A stretch of 64,000 bases of DNA from Candidatus Saccharimonadota bacterium (lineage in GTDB: Bacteria; Patescibacteriota; Saccharimonadia; Saccharimonadales; Saccharimonadaceae): NCBI GenBank assembly GCA_009785325.1, contig WQWN01000001.1, forward strand, positions 124,001-188,000, in the 5' to 3' direction. The notes beneath the pieces were generated by a model, which was not told the DNA's origin, did not search any database, and saw only the letters and a program-made list of their open reading frames with translations. The translations under genes were made by a program, and so were the position numbers. Of the stretch, positions 21,007 through 33,498 are shown piece after piece; within the stretch, counting starts at the first letter, position 1; each line of letters opens with the position of its first letter.

Positions 21007-22311
21007 CTAGAGATCCCTTACTAGAGTTTGAAATTGATCGCCGCGGTCGGAGAAGTTTTTGAACATGTCGAAACTGGCGCAACCGGGGCTCATGAGGATG
21101 ACGTCGCCAGCAGATGAAAGCTCTCGGGCGCTTGTTACGGCGGAATGCAGTGTGTCGGCGTGCGTGAAAAGGTTTTCTGGGAGTCCTGCAGCGATTTTTT
21201 TGGCGGTTTGGCCGATGAGGATGATTTTTTTGAGATTCGGTTGTTCGGCGAGGAATTTGCTCAGATCCGAATAGTCGATGCCTTTATCGTATCCACCTGC
21301 GATGAGGATGACGGGGTTGTCGAAAGCCTGGACGGCGACTTCGAGTGCAGGGGTGGCTGAGGAGAAATTGTCGTCGTAGTATTTTACGTCGTCTAGCTCG
21401 CGGACGAATTCTAGGCGATGCGGAAGACTAGTGAAATCTTTGAGGCCTTTTGCGATGGCGACGGGATCATCGATGATCGACCAGACGGCAGTGATGGCGG
21501 CGAGGGCGTTTTCCTTGTTGTGGTGGCCTGGGAGGTTAAGAGTGTCGGTTGAACAAATTTTGTGTTCAGCGAAATAGAAATTGTCGTCTCTAATGTAGGC
21601 ACCAGACTCCGATGGATATGGGAATTTGTGAGTAGCTGGAGAGAGGGCGGCGGCGGCGGTTGCAATCTGGCTACCAGTGTAGTAAATGAAAGTGTCTTCG
21701 GGGTTTTGGTGGCGGGCGATTTGGGTTTTGGCTTCAATATAATCGTCGAGACTCCCGTGGACATCGAGATGGTCAGGTGCGAGGAGGGTATAAATGGCAA
21801 TCTGTGGGGATTTTTTGAGATCCCAAAGCTGGAACGAACTCATCTCATAAACAACTGTGCTGTCTGGCTTGATTTGGTCGAGGATGTCGAGAGCAGGAGT
21901 ACCAATGTTGCCGACGAGAAAAGCGTGTTTGCCGGCGGCGGCGAGGAGGGCTTTTGCGATACTGCAAACAGTCCCCTTGCCTTTTGTACCAGTGACGCCG
22001 ATGATCGGTGCAGAACACTTGTCGAGGAATATTTTTGTACAAGAAGTAAGTTCGAATTTGTCTGCGCGGCCACCGTGGTCGGCGAGGGCTTTTTGGTAGA
22101 TTGGTTTTGGCGGGACGGATGGAGAGCGAATGATCATGTCATAGGAGCTGAAGTTGATGTCGGTGAGCTTGTCGATTTGGCGGATGGTGATTTTTTCGTT
22201 AGCGATAAATTTTTGGTCGTAAATGTCAATTTGGTATTCGGGGAAATTGGTGCGGAAGTAGCGATGAGCGGACTGTCCTTCTGCGCCAAAGCCGAGAATT
22301 GCGATTTTCAT
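21007..22311 (-). CDS. murD: Mur ligase, MurD/MurD2-like
   Basis: GVTGTKGKGTVCS P-loop, PGHHNKENALAAI; SD aggagg. Confidence 0.9.
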   Translation of the reverse strand: MKIAILGFGAEGQSAHRYFRTNFPEYQIDIYDQKFIANEKITIRQIDKLTDINFSSYDMIIRSPSVPPKPIYQKALADHGGRADKFELTSCTKIFLDKCSAPIIGVTGTKGKGTVCSIAKALLAAAGKHAFLVGNIGTPALDILDQIKPDSTVVYEMSSFQLWDLKKSPQIAIYTLLAPDHLDVHGSLDDYIEAKTQIARHQNPEDTFIYYTGSQIATAAAALSPATHKFPYPSESGAYIRDDNFYFAEHKICSTDTLNLPGHHNKENALAAITAVWSIIDDPVAIAKGLKDFTSLPHRLEFVRELDDVKYYDDNFSSATPALEVAVQAFDNPVILIAGGYDKGIDYSDLSKFLAEQPNLKKIILIGQTAKKIAAGLPENLFTHADTLHSAVTSARELSSAGDVILMSPGCASFDMFKNFSDRGDQFQTLVRDL

Positions 22312-22349
22312 TTATTTCCTCCTTTTGAATAATTATACCACGAGTGGAA

Positions 22350-23633
22350 TTACTGTACGTAGAGTGTTTCGAGTTGAGAATTAAGGGATTTGAGGTCGGC
22401 GATCTCGCAGTTGCCGACGGCGGCGAATGCCCAAGTGTCGGCAGACATGAATTCGCGGGCGATTTGGATGATTTGGTCGGTGGAGACGCGCTTGATCATG
22501 TCTGGGACTTTTTCGTAGTTTTCGATCTGGCCGTTAGTGAAGTAATTGCCGGTGTAAAATTCGCTGATCTGGGAGACGGTCTGGGCGCCCATCTGGTAGC
22601 GACCGAGAGCGTAAGGTTTGGCAACTTCGACGTCGGCGGGGTTGATGTCACCTGCGAGGATTTTTTGGACTTCTTTAGTGATGATCTTGAAGAGCTCAGG
22701 CGCGACGGAGTAGTTTACTTCGCCTCCGAAATCCCAAGCACACTCCGCGAAGCCATTAGCTGTATCCGAGAAAGTACCGTAAACAAGGCCTTTTTTGCGA
22801 GCCTGACCAAGGATGCGAGAATACATGGTGCCTGTGAGGATATGGTTGAGGCAAGACATGGCGTGATCTTCGGCGTCAGTGAGGCGGCGCGGGAGGATGG
22901 TCGACCAGCCGAACGTGAGGTTACTGGCGTCTTTTCGGCGGATGAGAGTTGGGCCGGATTTCTGGTAGATGTCAGTAGGCATATCGAAAAACTCGCCTGA
23001 CTGGAGAGGCCAGGATTCAAGAATTTGACGGAGTTGAGTTTTGCGGCGATAGAGGCGACCAGCGACAATAAAGCGGAGGTTATTTGCGGTGTGAGTGCGG
23101 GCGTGGTGGGATTTAATGTCGTGGAGGGTGATGTTGTTGATGGTTTTGATGCGCTGATGATAGAGGAGGATGTCTTCGCCGAGAGACTGTTGGATTTTCG
23201 GCCAGAGGAGGCGGTTGTACTTGTTTTGGCAGCCGGTGAGTTCGCTGAGGACGTTGCCTTTTTCGCTCTCGAGTTCGGCTTGATTGAATTTGGGCGAAGT
23301 GATGGAATAACCCTGAAGTTCGAGGATGCGATCCCACTCGAAGTCGGCGCACTCGGCAACGTAGTTCATCGAGACGTCGCCAGTGAAAGCGTTGTGGTAG
23401 GCGCCGTTTTTGGTGAACTCGGCCTCGTAAGTATGCTCGTCTTTGAATTTTGCGTTTGCGCCGAAAGCGAGATGCTCCATGATGTGGGCGGTTTCGTATT
23501 TGGACTTGTCGAGGACGTAGCGGTTGCCGGCACGGAAATTGAAATGGAAGCTCATGACGGTGGCGTCTGGGATGTCAATTAATAAGCCTTTGGCGCCATT
23601 TTTTAGGCGGATTTCTTCGACGGTGTGGCGCAT
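22350..23633 (-). CDS. M16 family zinc peptidase
   Basis: HIMEHLAFG (HxxEH). Confidence 0.9.
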   Translation of the reverse strand: MRHTVEEIRLKNGAKGLLIDIPDATVMSFHFNFRAGNRYVLDKSKYETAHIMEHLAFGANAKFKDEHTYEAEFTKNGAYHNAFTGDVSMNYVAECADFEWDRILELQGYSITSPKFNQAELESEKGNVLSELTGCQNKYNRLLWPKIQQSLGEDILLYHQRIKTINNITLHDIKSHHARTHTANNLRFIVAGRLYRRKTQLRQILESWPLQSGEFFDMPTDIYQKSGPTLIRRKDASNLTFGWSTILPRRLTDAEDHAMSCLNHILTGTMYSRILGQARKKGLVYGTFSDTANGFAECAWDFGGEVNYSVAPELFKIITKEVQKILAGDINPADVEVAKPYALGRYQMGAQTVSQISEFYTGNYFTNGQIENYEKVPDMIKRVSTDQIIQIAREFMSADTWAFAAVGNCEIADLKSLNSQLETLYVQ

Positions 23634-23636
23634 TGG

Positions 23637-26390
<2,754 letters not shown>

Positions 26391-26506
26391 AGGTTTCCTC
26401 CACAATTCTCGGGTCATTATACTATAACGCACGTCACTCTAAATATTCCGAGCGGCCCACCTCGCGTGCTGAATACGTTAATTATATCAGTTGTTTAGGG
26501 CGTGTG

Positions 26507-26875
26507 CTAGTCGTTTTTTGTGGTACGCTTGAGTCGCGCCCAGAGGCCGCGTTTACCGATGTGTGGAAGTTGATCGACTTTGTATTTTTTGGCCTGAATA
26601 GCGAGCTTTGCCTCGAGAATATCGATGGCGGCGAGAACATTACCTGACTCGTCTTTGGCGTTGAGGTTTTTGTGCGGGAGATTAATAGTGACTTCAACTT
26701 CGTATTTGTTGCCATGAGATTTATTAACTTCGCGGACAGTGACTTTTGCTGTGGCGGACTTGCGAGCGTGGCGAGGGATGAATTTGTCGATTTTGCCGAT
26801 GCGGCGCTGGATGTATTTTTCGGTGGTTTCGCTGACGTCGTAATTGATACCTGTGACTGTGATTTGTTCGATCAT
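26507..26875 (-). CDS. hpf: Ribosome hibernation promoting factor (HPF/RaiA family)
   Basis: Start-to-end similarity to short HPF; ITVTGINYDVSETTEKYIQRRIGKIDKF. Confidence 0.88.
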   Translation of the reverse strand: MIEQITVTGINYDVSETTEKYIQRRIGKIDKFIPRHARKSATAKVTVREVNKSHGNKYEVEVTINLPHKNLNAKDESGNVLAAIDILEAKLAIQAKKYKVDQLPHIGKRGLWARLKRTTKND

Positions 26876-26893
26876 TTTACTCCTTTTGTTGTT

Positions 26894-28198
26894 TTAGATT
26901 TGGGTTTTGCCGCCGAGGTATGGCTGGAGGACGGCTGGAATATTAACACGCATGTCCGCGGTTTGGTTGTTCTCGATGATAGCGATAAGGATGCGGCCGA
27001 GGGCAAAAGCGGTGGCGTCGTTAGTATGGATAAGTTCGACTGCTCCAGAGGCGCGACGGACGCGGGTTTTGAGACGACGGGCTTGATAGTCGGTCATATA
27101 GTCGGCTGTGTGAGTCTCGCGGTATTTGCCCTGCCCTGGTAGCCAAACTTCCATGTCGATACCGCGAGCGTTCGGTTTGCCAATGTCGGCAGTACACTTC
27201 ATGAGAACGCGATATGGGAGTTCGAGTTGTTCAAGTAAGTAACGCTGGATGGCGACGAAAAATAGGTGTTCTCCGAGGCTAGATTCGGCAGTAGTGAAAG
27301 ACTCCATCTCGAGTTTGTCGAATTGATGCATGCGGAGAATTCCTTCCATGTCTTTTCCGTAAGTACCGGCTTCTTTGCGGAAGCTAGTGGCGTAACCGAG
27401 ATAACGGATAGGCATGTCTGCTTCGGCGAAAATTTCGTCGGCATGCATAGAGCCGAGGACATGCTCGGCAGATCCTTGAAGCCAAAGCTCATCGCCTTCG
27501 ATTTTGTAGCGATCTTCTGAAGGCTGGAGGCGATCCATGGCGTCATATGGGTCAGTTTTAATCATGAATGGCGGAAGGACGGGTGTAAAAGGTTTTGTGG
27601 AGATGTTAGTGAGTTTGGCGGATTTAATGATGGATTTGATGGTTTCTTCATCAGTGAGGGCGTTGATTGTGAATTGCATGACGGCCATCTGGAGCTTGAC
27701 GAGGTCTCCCATGAGATAGGCAAAGCGAGAGCCAGCGACTTTTGCGGCGCGCTCTTTGTCGATCCAGCCACGAGCGGCGGCAATTTCCCAGTGGTTTTTA
27801 GGATCGAAAGCGAATTCTGGCAGGTCGCCAATTTCTTCAGTAACGATGTTTTCGTCTTCGGTTTCGCCAACTGGAGTGTCGTCGGTAGGAGTATTGGGTA
27901 TTTGTTTAAGTAAGAAGGTGTAGTCTGTGTCAATATAGCTGAGTTCTTCTTCAAGTTTTGCGAGTTCGGATTTGATGCGCTTACCTGTAGTGACGGTGTC
28001 AGCGGAAGGTTTTGACGAGGATTTCATCTGGCGAGCAAGGTCGTTTCGTTGTTCGCGGAGTTTGTCGATAGCGGCCGTGAGACTGCGACGGCGTTCGTCG
28101 AGACGAAGAACATTGTCAACGTCGACAGCGTAGCCTTTCTGGCGAGAAAATTCCTTTACGCGGTCGGGGTTTTCTCGGATGTAATTTATGTCTAACAT
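26894..28198 (-). CDS. serS: Seryl-tRNA synthetase
   Basis: MLDINYIRENPDRVKEF, class II motifs. Confidence 0.97.
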   Translation of the reverse strand: MLDINYIRENPDRVKEFSRQKGYAVDVDNVLRLDERRRSLTAAIDKLREQRNDLARQMKSSSKPSADTVTTGKRIKSELAKLEEELSYIDTDYTFLLKQIPNTPTDDTPVGETEDENIVTEEIGDLPEFAFDPKNHWEIAAARGWIDKERAAKVAGSRFAYLMGDLVKLQMAVMQFTINALTDEETIKSIIKSAKLTNISTKPFTPVLPPFMIKTDPYDAMDRLQPSEDRYKIEGDELWLQGSAEHVLGSMHADEIFAEADMPIRYLGYATSFRKEAGTYGKDMEGILRMHQFDKLEMESFTTAESSLGEHLFFVAIQRYLLEQLELPYRVLMKCTADIGKPNARGIDMEVWLPGQGKYRETHTADYMTDYQARRLKTRVRRASGAVELIHTNDATAFALGRILIAIIENNQTADMRVNIPAVLQPYLGGKTQI

Positions 28199-28248
28199 GA
28201 GTTGATTGTACCACAGGGAAAGATTAGCACCAACTGATACAGCGACGC

Positions 28249-29172
28249 TTAATTATGGTTTTCGTTAATAACAGAATCAATGGCGTCTTTAATGACGTGA
28301 ATCGAGTGCATGAGAAGATCCTGTTCGTGATCGCTAAGTTCGAGCTCGAGGCGGCGTTTGATGCCTTCGCGGCCGACAACGGCTGGATAGCCATAAAAAA
28401 TCCCACCAAGAGGATCGTGATTGGAGACGGGCAGAACTGTGTTTTCATTGTTGAAAATAGCTTTTGTGATGCGTGCGAGTGCCATACCGATACCGTAATA
28501 AGTCGAGCCCTTTTTGTTGATGATGGTATAGGCGGCGTTTCTGACTTTTTCTTCGATTTCGTGGCGCTTTTCACCACTGATGAAATTACCGATGTCTTTG
28601 TATCCGATGTCAGCTTTGCTCCACGGCACAAATCCGCTATCGCCATGCTCGCCGATAACGTAAGCACGAACATCGCGGGAATCTACCTCGAGACAGCTAC
28701 CGACGGCGACTCGGAGACGCGAGGTATCGAGAGTAGTGCCGCTACCAATCACGCGATGGCGCGGAAATCCTGAATAGTGCCAAGTGAGATAAGTCATGAC
28801 GTCGACAGGGTTGGAAACGACGAGAAAGATGCCGTCGAAATTGGATTTTTTTATTTCGGCGATCATGTCTTTGAAAATTGCGGCGTTTTTACGGATGAGG
28901 TCCATACGAGTTTCGCCTGGAGCTTGGCGGGCGCCCGCACAGATGCAGACAATGTCAGCGTCAGCACAGTCAGCGTATTCGCCAGCACGGATTTTCATGG
29001 TGGATGGAGCATATGCTAGTGCGTCGCGGAGATCTAGGGCTTCGCCTTCGGCGTCGTCTTTATTGATGTCTACTAGAAGAAGTTCGTTAACTTGTGATTG
29101 TTGATTAAGGAGGGCGTAGGCGTAGCTCATGCCGACATTTCCTGTGCCGATGATTGCGACTTTGTTGTTCAT
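28249..29172 (-). CDS. ldh: L-lactate dehydrogenase
   Basis: GTGNVGMSYAYALL, GSGTTLDTSRLR, GEHGDSGFVPWS. Confidence 0.95.
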   Translation of the reverse strand: MNNKVAIIGTGNVGMSYAYALLNQQSQVNELLLVDINKDDAEGEALDLRDALAYAPSTMKIRAGEYADCADADIVCICAGARQAPGETRMDLIRKNAAIFKDMIAEIKKSNFDGIFLVVSNPVDVMTYLTWHYSGFPRHRVIGSGTTLDTSRLRVAVGSCLEVDSRDVRAYVIGEHGDSGFVPWSKADIGYKDIGNFISGEKRHEIEEKVRNAAYTIINKKGSTYYGIGMALARITKAIFNNENTVLPVSNHDPLGGIFYGYPAVVGREGIKRRLELELSDHEQDLLMHSIHVIKDAIDSVINENHN

Positions 29173-29194
29173 TTTTTCACCCTTTTATGACTTA

Positions 29195-30205
29195 CTAGTT
29201 TGATTTTAGCATAAGTATGCGGTTTTTACAGTCGCCTGTTTGCATGAATTCGAGAATGTTTTCTGTGGAGATTTTGACTATATTCCTAAGAGCTTCGTCG
29301 GTATTGTAGGCGATATGAGGAGTAATAACAACGTTTGGGAGACTGAAAAGCTCGCGGAAGATGGAGTCAGTGAGGATTTCGCCTTCTTTTCCTTGACCGA
29401 AAATATCATGACCGCGGAAATCATAGACATCAAAGGCAGCACCGGCAACTTTTTTTGTGAGTAGTGCGTTTAGGAGTGATTCTGGCTCGATATGTCCGCC
29501 GCGAGCGGTATTGATAATATACACGCCGTCTTTCATTTTCGCGATCGTACTGGAGTTGATGAGGTGGCGGTTTCCAGGCAAGAGGGGGATATGAAGGGAG
29601 ATAATGTCGGATTCGGCATAAAGTTCGTCTAGAGTATTCTTATATTCTACTACTTCACGAGCAGTATCATCTGGAAAGATGTCATAGGCAATGACGCGAG
29701 CGCCGAAGCCTTTAAATATCTTTGCTGTTTCTAGACCAATCTTGCCGGTCCCGATAATGCCTACTGTCTGTTTGCCGATTTCCTTACCTACCATACCGGT
29801 ACGAAGAAAGTCCTGTGTTTTTACTCTAGGAAGAACTATTTGGAGATTACGGAATAAGGTGAGTGTGAGGGCAACAGTAAACTCGGCGATAGCAGCGGGA
29901 GAATATGCTGGTACGTTACTGAGTTTAATGTTATAGCGAGCGAGAAGATCTGGGTTTACTCCGTCATATCCAGCTGTGCGGAGAGAAATGTATTTGATGC
30001 CATATTCACTGAGACGACTGACGATTTCCTCCGTGTAGCTTTTGTCTGGTAGAAAGTCAGTGAGAGCGTCACATCCTTCGGCGAGAGAGACTGTTTCTTC
30101 GGTTAGTGAGCTGGTAGTGGTGACGTACTCTACTCCTAGCTCGCGAGAGAACTGGTTATAGTAAGGTGTTTCGTCTTGGTTCGTATTGTAGGCTATGATC
30201 TTCAT
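29195..30205 (-). CDS. ldhA: D-lactate dehydrogenase / 2-hydroxyacid dehydrogenase
   Basis: VGIIGTGKIGLETAKIFKGFG, NTARGGHIEPESL, DVYDFRGHDIFG. Confidence 0.92.
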   Translation of the reverse strand: MKIIAYNTNQDETPYYNQFSRELGVEYVTTTSSLTEETVSLAEGCDALTDFLPDKSYTEEIVSRLSEYGIKYISLRTAGYDGVNPDLLARYNIKLSNVPAYSPAAIAEFTVALTLTLFRNLQIVLPRVKTQDFLRTGMVGKEIGKQTVGIIGTGKIGLETAKIFKGFGARVIAYDIFPDDTAREVVEYKNTLDELYAESDIISLHIPLLPGNRHLINSSTIAKMKDGVYIINTARGGHIEPESLLNALLTKKVAGAAFDVYDFRGHDIFGQGKEGEILTDSIFRELFSLPNVVITPHIAYNTDEALRNIVKISTENILEFMQTGDCKNRILMLKSN

Positions 30206-30238
30206 GACTGCTCCTTTGTTTTGATGCCTTAAATGGGG

Positions 30239-30622
30239 CTAGTTAACCTCTAACTTTTCGACGTCGGCGAGTACTTGGTGGGTGACTTTGTTGGTGTCAC
30301 TAACAGCGCGGCGAATAGACTCGTTTTCCTTGTTAATATCTCGTAGTTCGCGGATAGCGTCGTGAATCTCGTACTGAATCCTCTGTGTGGCGAGGCGCTG
30401 TTTTTTGGCGTCGAGACTGCTGATGACGGCGAGAATGAGAGCGACTATACCTGCGAGAAGAACGATATAGTCGTAAAAGCGAGCAGTGACGACGTGGTCA
30501 AAGAAGAGGATGAGGGCGGCGATAACGAGAGTGGCAATCGAGACTAGCGCGAGAGTCGCATAAAGGACTATGTCGTGATGAATGGCGGTTTTGTTTTTAT
30601 TCGCTAAGGTCTTCTTTTTCAT
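30239..30622 (-). CDS. Hypothetical small membrane protein, two TM
   Basis: ORF with start near the lysS 3' end (MKKKTLANKNK). Confidence 0.65.
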   Translation of the reverse strand: MKKKTLANKNKTAIHHDIVLYATLALVSIATLVIAALILFFDHVVTARFYDYIVLLAGIVALILAVISSLDAKKQRLATQRIQYEIHDAIRELRDINKENESIRRAVSDTNKVTHQVLADVEKLEVN

Positions 30623-32162
30623 TGCCCTGCCCTTTTTTGTGATGGAAGTTGATGTGTGGGTAAATTTCCTTAGTCGTGTTGTCGATTTCGTGCTTAAGCT
30701 GAGGGAACGGGACGCCTTCTTTAGCGGTAACGCCCTCGAAAGTCCAGAATACGCGCTCAGAGAATCCCCAGCCGCAAGCGGGAGGCATGCCGTATTCGAG
30801 CATCTCGACAAAATCGATGTCGAGCATCATAGCTTCGTCGTCGCCAGCGTCGCGCATGTCCTGCTGCTCGAGGAAGCGGTCAAGCTGATCGATTGGGTCG
30901 TTGAGCTCAGAGAAACCATTGCCGAGCTCAGAGCCTGCGACTACAGGCTGGAAGCGCTGAGTGGTGACGCCGTCGGGGTTAGATTTTGACAGGGGCGAGA
31001 TAAACTTGGGAGTATTGACGAGCCAGACTGGGCCTGCGACGTCTTTACGGATATTTTTCCAGAGTTTATCGATGCCGCGAGCGCGGTTTTCGGTTTGCTC
31101 GACTTCTAACTTGGCGTCTTGAAGGGCTTTTTTAACTTCGTCGAGAGTAGAGGTATGGACGTCAATATCGTAGTGCTTTTTGATAGTTTCGGAGTAGTCC
31201 CAGACTTCCCACTCGCCCGACATGTCGATGTCGAAACCTTTGACGTTGAACTTGAGCGTGCCAAAGGTCTGCTCCAGGACGTATTTGTACATTTTTTCCA
31301 TGAAGCGCATACCATCTTGCCAGTCCCAGTAGGCGGCGTACCACTCCATGGCGATGTGTTCTGGGAGGTGTTCGTCGGAGACGTTTTCATTGCGGAAGCG
31401 TGGGCCGAGGTCGTAGACTCTTTCGTAGCCGGCTCCCAAAAGGCGTTTGAGTGGGAGTTCGTGGGAGATACGGAGATAGAATTCCTGATGATCGAGGGCA
31501 TCCATACTAGTCACGAAAGGATTGGCGTCGGCGCCGCCAGTGGTGTGCTCGAGGACAGGGATGTTAATTTCGATGAAGTCGTTGTCGTTGAGAAAGTCGC
31601 GAGTGGCCTGCCAAAATTTAGAGCGGCGGACGAAACGATCACGGACCTCTGAATTGACTGCCATATCAACATATCGACGGCGAAAGCGTTCTTCTTTGTT
31701 TGTAAGTTGTGTGGGGAGTGGGCGGATGGCTTTAGTGAGAAGGCGGAGAGATTGAACGAAAACTGACGTCTCGCCTGTTTTGGACTTGCCAATGTCGCCT
31801 GTGGCGGAAATGAAATCGCCTGTGTCAAGAAGTTTGATGTTTTCCATGCCGAGGTTATGTTCGGCATCGAAAGGCTCAACTTTATCTTTTTCTAAAAAGA
31901 GTTGGATTTCGCCTGAGAAATCGGAAATAGTGATAAAAGCGAGTTTACCGAAAGAGCGGATGGATTGGATGCGACCAACGATATTTACGGAAGTGCCGTT
32001 TTTATCTTCCCCGGCGTCTGCGAGGATCTGGTCGATGTTTTCAGTAATTTCGCTGATGTCGACAGAGCGGTTGGAATTTGCAGGATAAGGATCCACTCCG
32101 AGAGTACGGAGGTCTTTAAGTTTGCGGAGTCTTTCGTCACGAAAATCTTTTAGTGTAGCCAT
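30597..32162 (-). CDS. lysS: Lysyl-tRNA synthetase class II
   Basis: GPRFRNENVSDEHLPEHIAMEWY, GWGFSERVFWTF. Confidence 0.93.
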   Translation of the reverse strand: MATLKDFRDERLRKLKDLRTLGVDPYPANSNRSVDISEITENIDQILADAGEDKNGTSVNIVGRIQSIRSFGKLAFITISDFSGEIQLFLEKDKVEPFDAEHNLGMENIKLLDTGDFISATGDIGKSKTGETSVFVQSLRLLTKAIRPLPTQLTNKEERFRRRYVDMAVNSEVRDRFVRRSKFWQATRDFLNDNDFIEINIPVLEHTTGGADANPFVTSMDALDHQEFYLRISHELPLKRLLGAGYERVYDLGPRFRNENVSDEHLPEHIAMEWYAAYWDWQDGMRFMEKMYKYVLEQTFGTLKFNVKGFDIDMSGEWEVWDYSETIKKHYDIDVHTSTLDEVKKALQDAKLEVEQTENRARGIDKLWKNIRKDVAGPVWLVNTPKFISPLSKSNPDGVTTQRFQPVVAGSELGNGFSELNDPIDQLDRFLEQQDMRDAGDDEAMMLDIDFVEMLEYGMPPACGWGFSERVFWTFEGVTAKEGVPFPQLKHEIDNTTKEIYPHINFHHKKGQGNEKEDLSE

Positions 32163-32250
32163 AACTTGGAGTTAATTGTAGCTGACTTATGGTGTTTTGT
32201 ACAGAAAAGACACCCCTGATTAAAGAGATGTCTTTTGTTTTGCCGAATAA

Positions 32251-32904
32251 TTAAGCTTGTGGTTGTTGTGGCGGGAATGGCTGATTGTCCTGAGGGCTAT
32301 CCTGAACTGGAGAAGGCTGCGCTGGTGGCTGCTGTGGAAACGCCTGAGGCTGCTCCATTGGTTGCTGTGGCGACATAGGCGCACCCTGAAAACCTTGTTG
32401 TGGTGGGAGAGGTTGGCCGCCAGGAACAGTCATAGGGTTTCCGCCTTTGGCAGCAACTTTGTTGAACTCGAGTTGAGCGATTACTAGGAAAGCAATATAA
32501 CCTCCAAATAAAAGGAGACTCGGAAGAGCGGAAGCCCCAGAAGCACTACTGCTAACTTCGGTGGTTATCATGCCAGTGACTGGATTTACGGTCTGAGTAA
32601 CCTGAGCATTGTTCATCATGACGCTTGAAGATATGATTCCTAACACGATCATCGCGCCATAGATACCAGCTAGCATGAAGCCTTTGTTTTTGTCGCCGGA
32701 GACGATACCGACGCCCTCACACCATTTCCAGAGCCACCAGATATTTGCGAAAGGTACGATAATAAACCAAGCGGTTGGGATTTTGGCGCCTAGGTTGTTC
32801 ATTTCGATTTTTGTTTGGACCATCCAGTAGATGTAATAGATTCCGAATGACAGGAAAGAAAACAGGGCTACTAGCGCAGGGTTGCGATTTTTCATTTGAT
32901 ACAC
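32251..32904 (-). CDS. DUF4234-like membrane protein with Pro/Gln-rich tail
   Basis: FLSFGIYYIYWMVQTKIEMNNLG; PQQPxxQP tail. Confidence 0.75.
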   Translation of the reverse strand: MYQMKNRNPALVALFSFLSFGIYYIYWMVQTKIEMNNLGAKIPTAWFIIVPFANIWWLWKWCEGVGIVSGDKNKGFMLAGIYGAMIVLGIISSSVMMNNAQVTQTVNPVTGMITTEVSSSASGASALPSLLLFGGYIAFLVIAQLEFNKVAAKGGNPMTVPGGQPLPPQQGFQGAPMSPQQPMEQPQAFPQQPPAQPSPVQDSPQDNQPFPPQQPQA

Positions 32905-32991
32905 TCCTCTTTGTTATTTACTCTTAAAGATAATTATAGTGGACGCACGAGAAAATTGCTAGTGCTAGTTAGTGTGGCTAAGTTAGTAGAT

Positions 32992-33447
32992 TTACTGAAT
33001 GGAGATAACTTGATAAGTAGTGACGCCTTTTGATGTGGAGATCTCGGCAGTTTCACCAGATTTCTTGCCGAGTAGAGCTCGACCAAGTGGGGACTCGTCG
33101 CTGATTTTGTATTCTAGCGGGTTTGCTTCGACGGGGCCAACAAGATGATATGTTTGTTCTTTTTTGCCATCACTTAAGGTAACTGAACTACCTAGAACGA
33201 CACGATTTTTGGATCCGCCCGGGATGACTTTGGCGTTTTTTAGGATGTTTTCGATTTCAATAATGCGAATTTCAGTTGCGCTTCGGCGATCACATGCAGC
33301 GCTATACTCGGAGTTTTCGGAAAGGTCTCCGAAAGCGCGAGCAGTGGCAATTTCCTCGGCGATTTCACCGCGGGAAGATTTAAGAACTTCCAGCTCTTTT
33401 TCTAGATCCTTGAGGCCTGCAGCCGTGACTTGGTGGGTTTTTTTCAT
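32992..33447 (-). CDS. greA: Transcription elongation factor GreA
   Basis: ARAFGDLSENSEYSAA, LLGKKSGE. Confidence 0.95.
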   Translation of the reverse strand: MKKTHQVTAAGLKDLEKELEVLKSSRGEIAEEIATARAFGDLSENSEYSAACDRRSATEIRIIEIENILKNAKVIPGGSKNRVVLGSSVTLSDGKKEQTYHLVGPVEANPLEYKISDESPLGRALLGKKSGETAEISTSKGVTTYQVISIQ

Positions 33448-33498
33448 AGCTAAAATCTCCTTACGCTACTATTGTTACCATTTTGCCCATTCAAAAAA

